A stretch of DNA of 41,755 nt, taken from positions 1-41,755 of IMG/VR virus record IMGVR_UViG_3300025326_000091; one strand, given 5' to 3'. The notes below the pieces were generated by a model, which worked only from the letters and a program-made list of their open reading frames with translations, was not told the origin of the DNA and searched no databases. The stretch comes from a virus. The position numbers were made by a program, and so were the translations under genes. Positions 30,888 through 39,756 of this stretch are shown here, one piece after another (the stretch's first letter is position 1; every line of letters begins with the position of its first letter).

Positions 30888-32311
30888 GCAAGAAAGGCGA
30901 ACACGATATCACCGGGCTCCCGGAGGACCGGGAGGACGCGATCTTGGAAGGGATCAACAACATCGCTCAGTTCGTCGAGACCGCGACGAAGACCAACAAG
31001 GACGCGGTGGACGGGCTGAAGTCGAAGGTGGACGGGGTCGAGACGCTGGTCTCCAAGGTCGAGGAGCGTTTCAACAAGAAGCACGACGAGACCGTGCAGA
31101 TCATCGCCGACAAGGTCGCGCGGATGGAGAAGCGGCAGGCCGCGACGGGACGGCTGTCCATCGTGGACACGACGGACGTGATCCTGGCGGCGGTCGCCGA
31201 CGAGGACCGGCAGGTGATCCGGCTCATGGAAGGCACCATGTCTCCGACCAGGGACAAGGGCCGGTTCGCCGAGCCGGTGTTCAAAGGCGGGTGCGAGCTG
31301 TGGTTCAAGTACGCGACCAGGCTACAGCTGCCCGGCAGGTTCGGACAGACTCGCGATCAGGACGAGAAGAAACTGAATCGACTCACGGAGGCGCTCGGCG
31401 GCGCGGAGCAGAAGGCGGTTCTCATCGAGGGCACGGACGCCCTCGGCGGCTACCTGGTTCCCGATCCCGTCGCGGCTGAGATCCTCCGCCTGATCGAGGA
31501 CAACTCGGTCATGCGGCCGCTGGTCACGAAGATCCCGATGGATTCCAAGACGCTGGACCTCCCGAAGGGAAGCGGCGGCATCTCGGCCGCGATCGTCGGC
31601 GAGAACGCGGCGATCGGCGACTCCGTCGGCGGCACTCCGTTCTCCGTCGCGACGCTGACGGCGAAGAAGTTCGCGGGCCGCGCGCAGGCGTCGATCGAGA
31701 GCCTTCAGGATTCGGTCGTCGGCCTGATGGGCTACATCCAGACCAGGATCGCGGAGGCCATCGGTCAGCTCGAGGACAAGCAGTGCCTGGAAGGCGACGG
31801 TACCGGCTCCAACTTCACGGGGCTCGCGACGGACGCGGGCGTCAACGAGATCGCCGGCGGTGCGAACGGGACCGCGATCACCTACGACATCATCGTCTCC
31901 ATGGTCTACAAGGCCCGGCAGCGGTCCTCGCGGATCGGCGCGCGCTGGTACGGCGCGCCGGAGACGAAGGCGAAGGTGGTCGGCCTCAAGGACTCCCAGC
32001 TCATGCCGGTGTTCCAGTTCAACAACGTCCCCGGAGCGATCGCGCAGACTCTCCTCGGCTTCCCGTTCGAGGACATCTCCACGATCCGGATCGACAGGTC
32101 CATCGGCACGGCGGGAGCTACCGGGACGTTTCTCTACTTCGGCGTGCCCACCGGCGTCGTGTTCGGCGACCGGCAGGGGATGTCCTGGGAGGTCAGCAAC
32201 GCTCCCGGCTGGAACAACTACCTGCTCGACATGAGGCTCGTGAAGCGGACCGGGATCGCGATCGGAGTGCCGGCAGCGTTCACCCGGCACACGAATCTAA
32301 CCACGGTCTAG
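30884..32311 (+). CDS. Major capsid protein, HK97 fold, 475 aa
   Basis: The N-terminal ~90 residues are a charged coiled coil, like the scaffolding delta domain removed by the protease. The HK97-fold core starts near residue 187 with GGYLVPDPVAAEILR and continues with SVMRPLVTKIPMDSKTLDLP, EDKQCLEGDG and VFGDRQGMSWEVS. Order and overlap with the protease (ATGA) fit a capsid operon. Confidence 0.88.
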   Translation: MSKKGEHDITGLPEDREDAILEGINNIAQFVETATKTNKDAVDGLKSKVDGVETLVSKVEERFNKKHDETVQIIADKVARMEKRQAATGRLSIVDTTDVILAAVADEDRQVIRLMEGTMSPTRDKGRFAEPVFKGGCELWFKYATRLQLPGRFGQTRDQDEKKLNRLTEALGGAEQKAVLIEGTDALGGYLVPDPVAAEILRLIEDNSVMRPLVTKIPMDSKTLDLPKGSGGISAAIVGENAAIGDSVGGTPFSVATLTAKKFAGRAQASIESLQDSVVGLMGYIQTRIAEAIGQLEDKQCLEGDGTGSNFTGLATDAGVNEIAGGANGTAITYDIIVSMVYKARQRSSRIGARWYGAPETKAKVVGLKDSQLMPVFQFNNVPGAIAQTLLGFPFEDISTIRIDRSIGTAGATGTFLYFGVPTGVVFGDRQGMSWEVSNAPGWNNYLLDMRLVKRTGIAIGVPAAFTRHTNLTTV

Positions 32312-32328
32312 TAGCACCGCACTTCAGC

Positions 32329-32364
32329 CGCTCGGGCCTGGGAAGTTGTGTCCAGGCCCGGGCG
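32329..32364 (+). terminator. Strong hairpin after the major capsid gene
   Basis: CGGGCCTGG and CCAGGCCCG form a perfect 9-bp core, extended to 13 pairs with one wobble, around a 10-base loop. It lies between the capsid gene and 32380. No U-tract follows, so it may protect or attenuate the transcript rather than terminate fully. Confidence 0.5.
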
Positions 32365-32379
32365 CACCGGAGAAAACAC

Positions 32380-32661
32380 ATGAAGGTCAGGATCATCGGA
32401 GGCCAGGTGGACGCAAACTTCCCGTTCAAGCCAGGGGAGGATGCCGACGTGTCCGAAAGCACGGCGCTGGACTGGATCAGGTGCGGAGTCGCCGAAGCGG
32501 TTCAGCCCGTGACGGCGACCGTCCTGGCGGAAGAGGTCGAGGACCCCGGGCCGGAGCGCGAAGCCGACGAGGCGACAGGAGAGAAGGCCGTCTTCGGCCC
32601 GGAGACGGACAAGATGATGCGTCCGTCCGCCTCCACGAGGAAAAGCAGGTGGAGGGAGTAA
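32380..32661 (+). CDS. Small hypothetical head protein, 93 aa
   Basis: GGAGA precedes the ATG. It has a beta-rich start and a long acidic then basic tail. No family is recognised; it lies between capsid and connector genes. Confidence 0.55.
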   Translation: MKVRIIGGQVDANFPFKPGEDADVSESTALDWIRCGVAEAVQPVTATVLAEEVEDPGPEREADEATGEKAVFGPETDKMMRPSASTRKSRWRE

Positions 32662-32664
32662 GCC

Positions 32665-33273
32665 GTGGCCCTTACCGATGCCGCAACGATCAAGTCCTGG
32701 GCGAATCCAGCGCTCGATTCCAGCCGAGACACAGAGCTGACTCGGTGCGCGGGGATCGCGTCGGAATGGGTCAAGGCCGCCGCGCGTCGGGTGATCGAGG
32801 AAACGGTCTTCACGCGGTACTTCAGCGGCTTCGACGCCTTCGGGTCTCCGCAGTTCGAGATGCTCTTGCTCGAAGCGTCCCATCGGCCGCTGATCTATCC
32901 AGGAACGGGCGGCGGCGCGTTCTCCGTCAAGGAAGACGGCATCACCTTGACTCACGCGCAGGGATACAACGCCAATGTGGACGTCATCGTCGAGAACGCG
33001 AACACGGACCACAGAGCCGCACTGACCAGGCGTGGCGGCTGGTCTCGCGACATCAGCAACATCGAGGTCATCTACACCGCTGGATACGCGACGGCATCCG
33101 TTCCATCGCGCGTCAAGCATCTCGCGACGGAGGTCGCTTGGCTGATCTTTCAATCTCCTGGGTGGCTGGGAAAGGCGACGATCGGAACCGGAGCAGGGTC
33201 GGTCACGTTCGAGAAGGAATTGACTCCGCAGTCCAGGGAAGTTCTGGATGAGCTGAGGGCGGACACGCTGTGA
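32665..33273 (+). CDS. Head-tail connector/adaptor protein, 202 aa
   Basis: A helical, GTG-started protein right after the capsid gene, with the pattern ALTDAATIKSWA at the start and LKHLATEVAWLIFQS-type helix later. Adaptor proteins of the gp6/gp15 type occupy this place. Assignment is from context and helical layout. Confidence 0.6.
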   Translation: MALTDAATIKSWANPALDSSRDTELTRCAGIASEWVKAAARRVIEETVFTRYFSGFDAFGSPQFEMLLLEASHRPLIYPGTGGGAFSVKEDGITLTHAQGYNANVDVIVENANTDHRAALTRRGGWSRDISNIEVIYTAGYATASVPSRVKHLATEVAWLIFQSPGWLGKATIGTGAGSVTFEKELTPQSREVLDELRADTL

Positions 33274-33785
33274 GCGAAGGTACGGGCATAGAGGTCCGGA
33301 TTCAACTTCCGTTGCTGGAGAGGCTCGCCGCGCTCGGCAAACAAGAGTTGGCGACGGCTGTCGAGACTGCGGTTCGCCTTTCGGTGGACGAGATCGTGAC
33401 GAACGTGCAAGCAAACAAGCTCACGCTAGGGGCTCCGAGGTACCTCAACGTCCGCACTGGAATGGGCCGGCGTTCCATCGTTGGCCGCACCATGCCTCTG
33501 ACCGGCGGGAAAGTCGTCGGGATGTTCGGCTCGCATCTCGATTACATCGCGGCGCACGAGCTCGGGTTTCAAGGCGCGGTTCAAGTTCGCGCCCATTCTC
33601 GGAAGGCGGGGAAGAGGTTCGCGACAGTCCGGCCCCACGAACGGATGATGAACATGCGGGCACGGCGGTTCTTGCGCGATGCCTTGCAAGAGGGGATCCC
33701 GGATCTTGACGCGAGGTTGGGTCGCGCTCTCAGCATCCTCATGGTCACCGGAAAGCCGCCGACGACGGCGCAGCTCGGGGGATGA
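33270..33785 (+). CDS. Head-tail joining protein (HK97 gp10-like), 171 aa
   Basis: A GTG start overlaps the previous stop. YLNVRTGMGRRSI, AHELGFQGAVQVRAH and PHERMMNMRARRFL fit the HK97 gp10/tail-completion family: L-x-G, then A-x-x-x-E-x-G-T/V. It connects head and tail. Confidence 0.7.
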   Translation: MSEGTGIEVRIQLPLLERLAALGKQELATAVETAVRLSVDEIVTNVQANKLTLGAPRYLNVRTGMGRRSIVGRTMPLTGGKVVGMFGSHLDYIAAHELGFQGAVQVRAHSRKAGKRFATVRPHERMMNMRARRFLRDALQEGIPDLDARLGRALSILMVTGKPPTTAQLGG

Positions 33786-33788
33786 GGT

Positions 33789-34757
33789 GTGGTCGGGAAT
33801 CCTGGCTTCGAGTCCGACCTCCCGGCGCCGTGGACGCTCGTCGGAGAATCCGCGGTCCGCGACGACCTCGTGCCGCACGGAGGAGCCAAGTGCCTCTACC
33901 TCTACGCGCTGTTCAGCCAGTTCGGGGCGGGCGAGCCGCTCGTCCAGAACTCTCGCACCTACCAGCGTGCCATCGCGGCCACTCCTGGCGTCCCGATGCA
34001 GATCTTCTTCTGGGTCAATCCGGACGGCGCCGGCAACCGGACGAGATTGCGATGCGAGATCGACACGTACGGACGGCACTCGTTCACGTCTCTTGTCTTT
34101 ATCCGCTCCAAGGCGGAACTTCAGCCTGGATGGAGCTACCAGCAGACAGCCGCGTTCATTCCGCAGGCCAACTCCGTCAGCGTCCAGTTCGACGTTCCGC
34201 AGGATTGGGGTCCGATCAACGGCAGCGGCTTCTTCCTCGTGGACGACGTGTCCGACACGTTCGAGCCAGAAACGAGCGAGGGATTGAGAAAGCGTCTCGT
34301 CTTCAACGCGCTTCGATCGGTCCTCCTCGGCATCACAGGGCCGGGGGCGGGATACGCCTCCAACCTCGGAGGTAGGGTCTACCCCGTCCTGATACTCCCG
34401 GACGCGGAGAACGCGGTCCAGACGCCTTACGTCTGCATGGTCGATGTCGGGTCCGGGGTTTACGGAGACAAGAACGCCACGCTGTACGAACGGATCTGGA
34501 CGATGCGTGTGTTCGGATTCGTCCGCGAGGGGTCGTCGGACCGGATGAGCAGCGACGTCGCGTCTCGGCTCGCCGATCTCGAGGACGATCTCGTGAAGGC
34601 CGTGATGCAGAACGAGCACATGCAGCAGACCGTGCAGCTTGCCAGGATCGTGAACCAGGAAACGTCCGCCGGGCTTGGATCTGGCGACGACTACGGGGAG
34701 GTGATGATGACTCTGGAACTGACGCAATGGATCGCGCCGGACTCGCTCGCGCCATGA
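33789..34757 (+). CDS. CBM-like jelly roll fused to a tail-terminator-like domain, 322 aa
   Basis: The N-terminal ~165 residues look like a CBM4/9-type jelly roll: NPGFESDLPAPWTL, YLYALFSQF and FFLVDDVSDTF. The C-terminal ~150 residues resemble a tail terminator/completion protein, with LRSVLLGI, YPVLILPDAENAVQTPYVCM and YERIWTMRVFGF. It starts three bases after the previous stop (GTG). This fusion is unusual and puts a glycan-binding fold at the neck. Confidence 0.62.
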   Translation: MVGNPGFESDLPAPWTLVGESAVRDDLVPHGGAKCLYLYALFSQFGAGEPLVQNSRTYQRAIAATPGVPMQIFFWVNPDGAGNRTRLRCEIDTYGRHSFTSLVFIRSKAELQPGWSYQQTAAFIPQANSVSVQFDVPQDWGPINGSGFFLVDDVSDTFEPETSEGLRKRLVFNALRSVLLGITGPGAGYASNLGGRVYPVLILPDAENAVQTPYVCMVDVGSGVYGDKNATLYERIWTMRVFGFVREGSSDRMSSDVASRLADLEDDLVKAVMQNEHMQQTVQLARIVNQETSAGLGSGDDYGEVMMTLELTQWIAPDSLAP

Positions 34758-35014
34758 GCGAAGACGTGAAGCTGGCCGATCTCAACATCCGAGAGATTGG
34801 AGAATGGGTCATCGCCTTTCTGCAACCTGGCGGCGCCGCGAGCATGATCGAGGTCGCCAGGATACGGGCCGACATCTGCCGGTCGGACCCGGCGCTCAGG
34901 TCCGCGTGGATCGAGGTCATGCGCCAATGGTTCCTAGCGTCGAGCCGGAGAATCGCCGGCATCCGGCCGATCAGGGTGGAAACGACCGGCGTCACGGGAG
35001 GCCACGATGGATAG
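34754..35014 (+). CDS. Small hypothetical protein, 86 aa
   Basis: ATGA overlap with the previous gene. Helical, with a NIREIGEWVIAFLQPGGAAS start. No family recognised. Confidence 0.55.
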   Translation: MSEDVKLADLNIREIGEWVIAFLQPGGAASMIEVARIRADICRSDPALRSAWIEVMRQWFLASSRRIAGIRPIRVETTGVTGGHDG

Positions 35015-35207
35015 CGTTTCGGTTCCGCGCGCCGATCTTCTCGATCTGCGCGACAAGCTGGACAGGGTGAAGGAGATCTCGGATTCGCTGGGCGAGAAAG
35101 CCGCGCCGATCTCTGCGTGGTGCGAGGAGTGGAAGGGCAAGGTCGTCGGCTGGCTGGAGCCGCTCGGCGAGGAGAAGGGCATCATCGAAGTGGAAGTGAA
35201 CAAGTAG
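35007..35207 (+). CDS. Small coiled-coil-like protein, 66 aa
   Basis: It starts with ATG and overlaps the previous gene by eight bases; ends immediately before the next ATG. Charged helices, no motif. Confidence 0.5.
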   Translation: MDSVSVPRADLLDLRDKLDRVKEISDSLGEKAAPISAWCEEWKGKVVGWLEPLGEEKGIIEVEVNK

Positions 35208-35507
35208 ATGTCAGGATTCGCTCAAGCCGCCGACAGCGCGGGCGACCGCGTGTACATCGGGAAGCAGGTGCACTACGTGCTCGACAGCGGGGACGAGGTC
35301 GGCGAGTGCAGGCCGGCGATCGTGCTGGTCGTCACGGACGACGCCGGCTACCCGGCGCCGACGCAGGTGGACCTGGTCGTGATGACGCGAGACCTGCTCG
35401 ACGGATACGGGAACAGGACGGGGGTGGACGTGAAGACCGGGATCTACCACGACGAGACCAGGGCCAACGGCACGTGGCACCAAGAGCACTGGCAGGAGAA
35501 GCCGTGA
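35208..35507 (+). CDS. Small hypothetical protein, 99 aa
   Basis: ATG directly follows the previous TAG. The product has VHYVLDSGDEVGECRPAIVL and a His/Trp-rich end (YHDETRANGTWHQEHWQ), similar from memory to small phage proteins of unknown function. It overlaps the next gene (GTGA). Confidence 0.55.
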   Translation: MSGFAQAADSAGDRVYIGKQVHYVLDSGDEVGECRPAIVLVVTDDAGYPAPTQVDLVVMTRDLLDGYGNRTGVDVKTGIYHDETRANGTWHQEHWQEKP

Positions 35508-37351
35508 GCAGGCGGCGGTACCGTCGGTTCGTGCTCTTGGCACTGGCCGCGTCGATCGTGCTCGGCACAACGATCGTGGTGCTCGGCGCCCCGTGCGACG
35601 GGACGCAGAAGTGCGCCGAGACGCGATACTCCTGGTCATCGATCCCGGCGTGCGCCGGCACGGGGGCGGGGAACTCGCTCTTCATCGATCCCGACGACGG
35701 ATGTCTTTACCGCTGCGACGGAGTGCAAGTGTCCTGTCCTGGCACTGGCCTGGCCTGCTCGGACTGCGTGGCTCTCGGTGCAGAGACGTCCGGCAACTAC
35801 GCGGACAGTACGGGAGAGGGCGGGCCGGCTGTCGGCCTGGCCTGCTCGGCTTGCGTGGATCTCGGCGCAGAGATCAGCGGGAGCCTCCCGCTGGCGAATC
35901 TGACGGACGACGCCACGTCCTCCAAGTGCCTCCTTAGCGGGGGCGGGGGAGGAGATCCGGCCTGGGGCACGTGCCCCGGCGGGGGCGGGGACAGCATCAC
36001 GGTGGACACCGTGGCCGTCGTCGATCCAGATTTCGCGTCCACCGCCGACATCGACTTCATCAACACCTCGAACGTCATCACGGCCAACGTCAATGCGAAT
36101 TCGGTCGCACTCGGAACGGACACCACAGGAGACTACGCGCTGGGCGATGCCGAGGGAGGAGCCGCGCTCGATCTCGTATGCGACGGGGTCGGATGTGTGA
36201 ACCTGGAGACCGAGGTCGGCAGCACCCTCCCGCCCGGGGCGGGCGGGACGGGCCAGACCGTGCCTACGGACGACAATGTACTCGTTGGGAACGGGACCAC
36301 CTGGGATAAGAAGGCCATTCCCAGTTGCCAGATTTCCAGCAACGGAGTCCTGAACTACAACGTCGCCACGAACGCTCTTTCGTGTGGCACGATGCAGGCG
36401 TACCAGACCGTTCAGGATGAGACCAGCGCCTTGACGCAGCGGATACGTGTCAACTTCACTGGCGCGGGCGTGACGTGTGCCGACAACGCAGGGACCACTA
36501 CCACGGATTGCACGATCCCAGGAGGCACTGGCGGAAATTCCTTCGAGACCATGGACGCCTCTTCCGGAACGGATCCCGTCGCCGACTCCCCCACCGACAC
36601 GCTGATCGTGACCGGCACCGCCCCGGTGACAGTGACCGGCGACGCGACGGCGGATTCCCTTACCATCGCCATCGGCGACGCCGACGCATCGAACAAGGGC
36701 GTCGTGCAGCTCGCCGGCGACCTGGCCGGCACAGCCGCGGCGCCGATCGTGGCGGACAACTCGGTTGACGGGACTGACATCGCGCTCGGGTCAGACGCCC
36801 AGGGCGACGTCATGTACTACAACGGAACTGATTGGGCGCGGCTGGCCGCCGGGACGGCCGGGAATGTGCTTACGACCAACGGCGCCGGCGCGAACCCGGC
36901 GTGGACGTCTGGGTGGATCACGATCACGAAAACTGCGGACGAGAGCATCACAGAGGACGCGACGCTGAACGACGACGCCGCGCTCCTCTTCGCGATGGCG
37001 GCCAACACGAAGTACCGCTTCCGCTTGGAGGTGTTCTTCGACACGGGCGCGTCGGAGGACTTCAAGTACCGCCACGCGGGGCCGGCGTCGCCAACGCTCG
37101 TGCGGATCAAGCGCCGACACCTGGTCCCCAGCGCAACGTCCTATACCGGGATCGCAGTTGAGACCGCCTTCTCGGCTTCGGATGTCAACCTCCTGAGCAC
37201 CGGCACGAACGGAGGCTGGTTCCAACTCGAAGGGATCATTCACAACGGCGCCAACGCCGGGAACTTCTCGCTTCAGTGGGCGCAGGCTGCTGGCGGAATT
37301 ACCTCGACAGTGGTCCGCGCCGGCTCGTACCTGGAGTACTCGCCCCTGTAG
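35504..37351 (+). CDS. Fibre-like surface protein with N-terminal signal or anchor, 615 aa
   Basis: GTG start. Residues ~9-29 (FVLLALAASIVLGTTIVVLG) form a signal peptide or anchor, then GAPC, possibly a lipobox-like end. Residues ~80-150 hold two LACSxC-V-LGAE-SG repeats typical of fibre segments, and a Gly-rich linker. A terminal ~130-residue beta domain (AANTKYRFRLEVFFDT, YTGIAVETAF) closes it. It lies between head-completion and tail genes. Confidence 0.6.
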   Translation: MSRRRYRRFVLLALAASIVLGTTIVVLGAPCDGTQKCAETRYSWSSIPACAGTGAGNSLFIDPDDGCLYRCDGVQVSCPGTGLACSDCVALGAETSGNYADSTGEGGPAVGLACSACVDLGAEISGSLPLANLTDDATSSKCLLSGGGGGDPAWGTCPGGGGDSITVDTVAVVDPDFASTADIDFINTSNVITANVNANSVALGTDTTGDYALGDAEGGAALDLVCDGVGCVNLETEVGSTLPPGAGGTGQTVPTDDNVLVGNGTTWDKKAIPSCQISSNGVLNYNVATNALSCGTMQAYQTVQDETSALTQRIRVNFTGAGVTCADNAGTTTTDCTIPGGTGGNSFETMDASSGTDPVADSPTDTLIVTGTAPVTVTGDATADSLTIAIGDADASNKGVVQLAGDLAGTAAAPIVADNSVDGTDIALGSDAQGDVMYYNGTDWARLAAGTAGNVLTTNGAGANPAWTSGWITITKTADESITEDATLNDDAALLFAMAANTKYRFRLEVFFDTGASEDFKYRHAGPASPTLVRIKRRHLVPSATSYTGIAVETAFSASDVNLLSTGTNGGWFQLEGIIHNGANAGNFSLQWAQAAGGITSTVVRAGSYLEYSPL

Positions 37352-37363
37352 GAGGGCAACAAG

Positions 37364-37771
37364 ATGCCAGCAGTGCGACTCGAACTCCTCCCGCTCGGAG
37401 CGCAGACCGCGAGCGGCAGCGGGGGATGGCAGGCCGTGCCGAACGCCTCCATGGCGACGGTGTTCGTGAACGTCACGGCGAACAGCGGCACCACGCCGAC
37501 GCTCTCGGTCTACATCGAAGGGTCGGACGACGGCGCCACCACGGCCTACGCGCTGCTCGCGGACTTCGGCGTCGAGATCATCACGACCGGAGATCCGAAC
37601 GGGACGGCCTTCACGACGCCGCGCGTTTTCATCGTGAACGCGATCACGACCACGAATCAGAAGTGTCAGGCGACCTACAAGCACCTCGCGACCGACTACG
37701 TGCGGGCGCGATGGGAGATCGGCGGCACGACGCCAAGCTATACTTTCTCGGTGAAGCTCGTGGGGAAGTGA
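37364..37771 (+). CDS. Small beta-rich structural protein, 135 aa
   Basis: GGAGGG precedes the ATG. It has SVYIEGSDDGATTAYALL and resembles the 28827/29294 pair in its QGSDDG-type core. A small GNRA-tetraloop hairpin lies just after it (37779-37792). Confidence 0.55.
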   Translation: MPAVRLELLPLGAQTASGSGGWQAVPNASMATVFVNVTANSGTTPTLSVYIEGSDDGATTAYALLADFGVEIITTGDPNGTAFTTPRVFIVNAITTTNQKCQATYKHLATDYVRARWEIGGTTPSYTFSVKLVGK

Positions 37772-37806
37772 CCTAACGGCCCCGCGAGGGGCAGGAGGAA
37801 GGGAAC

Positions 37807-38169
37807 ATGGCGCGGCTAGAAGTTGTTGTAGAGGAATCGAGCAGGGAGGGGGTTGCGGTCGGATCCGGCGAAGACTTTGCCAGCACGGTAGGCGACGGGT
37901 TCAAGTTCAAAAACGATGGCAAAACGCTTATCCTGGTCCGAAACGTTCACGCGACAATCGCCTATGACGTGACGTTTCTGATCCAGCACACCATCGACGG
38001 CTTCAAGACAGACGATCGGGTTGTGGAGGTGCCGGCGCTGGCCATGCGTGTCTTCGGGCCGTTCTCGCCCGTGGACTACAACTTCTTGAGCGGTTCGGAC
38101 GCCGGCTTCATGTTCATCAACATCGAGGACGCGTCGATCCAGGTGCAATGCATCCGCGACATCGCGTAG
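37807..38169 (+). CDS. Small structural paralog 1, 120 aa
   Basis: GGAGGAAGG precedes the ATG. Pattern shared with the next two genes: a GxxFKF strand, VRNVHATIAYDVTF, DDRVVEVPA, and a terminal beta strand. Possibly decoration or tail-surface proteins. Confidence 0.6.
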   Translation: MARLEVVVEESSREGVAVGSGEDFASTVGDGFKFKNDGKTLILVRNVHATIAYDVTFLIQHTIDGFKTDDRVVEVPALAMRVFGPFSPVDYNFLSGSDAGFMFINIEDASIQVQCIRDIA

Positions 38170-38182
38170 TGAAGGGGATCGC

Positions 38183-38524
38183 ATGCCACGAACACTGCTA
38201 GATCCGATCACGGTCCCGTCTACCGGGCTGGATCTGTACGCGGCCGGATCCACCAGCACGACCGGGGCAGGCAACGGCTTTCAGTTTCCGTACGGCGACG
38301 ACATGATGCTGTGGCTTCGCAACGCCGACACGGTGTCACGAAACGTGACTCTGAAAACCATTCCAGGTCCGGACGGACTTCTCATTACCGATCCTGTGGT
38401 GGCCCTCAACTCCGGAGCCCTCTATTTCTTTTCGTTCCCGAAGAATGCGTTCAAGCAACCGGACGGGATGGTCTACGTCGAGATCGACAACACTCTCATT
38501 ACGGCCAAGGTTTATAGGGTCTAG
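38183..38524 (+). CDS. Small structural paralog 2, 113 aa
   Basis: Shares the layout of paralogs 1 and 3: FPYGDDMMLWLRNADTVSRN, PGPDGLLITDPVVALN, and YVEIDN. Directly follows paralog 1 in the same operon. Confidence 0.6.
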   Translation: MPRTLLDPITVPSTGLDLYAAGSTSTTGAGNGFQFPYGDDMMLWLRNADTVSRNVTLKTIPGPDGLLITDPVVALNSGALYFFSFPKNAFKQPDGMVYVEIDNTLITAKVYRV

Positions 38525-38536
38525 GGGAGGGACGAG

Positions 38537-38887
38537 ATGCCGAGAACCCCCATTGCGGCAGTACCGGTTACCAGGGCTGGGGTGCAAGCAAATACCGCTT
38601 ACACAGCAGCCGACATAACCAACGGAAACTACTTCGAGCCGAACAAGCGTGGATACATCTTGCAAGCGCGAAACGTCCATGCGACGTTAGCCAGGAACTT
38701 CACTATTCGGTCTGCTCCAGGACCGGACGGGTTGGCTTACGCCGACAGGGTGATCTCGGTGCCGGCTAACAACTCCACCCGACTGGTCGCAACTCTGAAC
38801 GAGCGGCAGTATATCCAGAACGACGGAACCATTTACATCGACGGAGAGACCGCGGAGATCGTTTTCCGCTACACGACGCTGCCATGA
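38537..38887 (+). CDS. Small structural paralog 3, 116 aa
   Basis: Shares RNVHATLARNFTI, PGPDGLAYADRVISVPAN and IYIDGETAEI with its two neighbours. The end overlaps the next ATG (ATGA). Confidence 0.6.
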   Translation: MPRTPIAAVPVTRAGVQANTAYTAADITNGNYFEPNKRGYILQARNVHATLARNFTIRSAPGPDGLAYADRVISVPANNSTRLVATLNERQYIQNDGTIYIDGETAEIVFRYTTLP

Positions 38888-39183
38888 GCAGCTTAGTGTT
38901 TCGACTTGACGGTGCGAACTGGCCCGACAACGCCAACACGTTGATCGACGCGCGAGGCGGAGGTGACATCTACCTCAGAAAAGGAAGCGAGGTCCCAGCC
39001 GAGTCCATCAACTTGGAAATCTTGTGGAGGATGCTTCGCGATGGATTCGGTTCTGTGTACGATTCCGTCACCGGGGACAGGGTGGAGGTACTGGACGGAA
39101 CAGCAGATGCGCATGGAGGATTCGTGTTGTCCGGCAATGTGCCGGCCTACCAGGATACCGGCGATACGCCGGAGAAGGAGTAA
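38884..39183 (+). CDS. Small hypothetical protein, 99 aa
   Basis: ATGA overlap with paralog 3. Mixed structure, acidic C-terminus, no motif recognised. Confidence 0.55.
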   Translation: MSSLVFRLDGANWPDNANTLIDARGGGDIYLRKGSEVPAESINLEILWRMLRDGFGSVYDSVTGDRVEVLDGTADAHGGFVLSGNVPAYQDTGDTPEKE

Positions 39184-39186
39184 GGA

Positions 39187-39741
39187 ATGGCTACAAACAG
39201 TGCAAACATCCTGATGGGGCCGGCGATTGTCTCGCTGGCCCCTTGGATCTCGAACCCGGCGGCTGGATCGCCAGCTTATGTCGACCTCGGGCATACGATG
39301 GCGCCACCAGCGTTCACTCCGAATTTTACGGACGTCGAGATCAAGTCGGAGCAGGCATTCGGCGTCATCAAGAAGGTCCCGGTCGATGCGACGTACACCG
39401 TCAAGATACAACTCCTGGAGTCTACGATCGATCCGGCTCTGCTGGCGATGTTGCGCCAGGCGGCTTCAAAGCGGTTCGGGACCACACCCAACTTCGGCGT
39501 GTACGTCGGAGCACCAACCGAGCAATACCACGTTCTGAAAGCAGAGGGTCAGATCGCTGGGACGGGGTTGGGCACGAACTTCAAGCGGCGGTGGCGCTTC
39601 TGGAAGCTGATCGTATCGACCCTCGGCGACGTCAAGATGGCGAAGGCCGAGCCCGTCATGTTCGATGTCACCTTCACGGCGTTGTACGACGACTCGATCA
39701 CCGCGAATAACGAGCAATTCGCCAGAATCGAAGACTTCTAA
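39187..39741 (+). CDS. Major tail (tube) protein, 184 aa
   Basis: The gene lies just before the tail chaperone and the tape measure, where siphoviruses keep the tube protein. A beta-rich protein with VDATYTVKIQLLES and VMFDVTFTALYDDS, plausible for a tube fold. GGAA precedes the ATG. Identity is from context. Confidence 0.65.
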   Translation: MATNSANILMGPAIVSLAPWISNPAAGSPAYVDLGHTMAPPAFTPNFTDVEIKSEQAFGVIKKVPVDATYTVKIQLLESTIDPALLAMLRQAASKRFGTTPNFGVYVGAPTEQYHVLKAEGQIAGTGLGTNFKRRWRFWKLIVSTLGDVKMAKAEPVMFDVTFTALYDDSITANNEQFARIEDF

Positions 39742-39756
39742 GGCGGAGTCGTCGCC

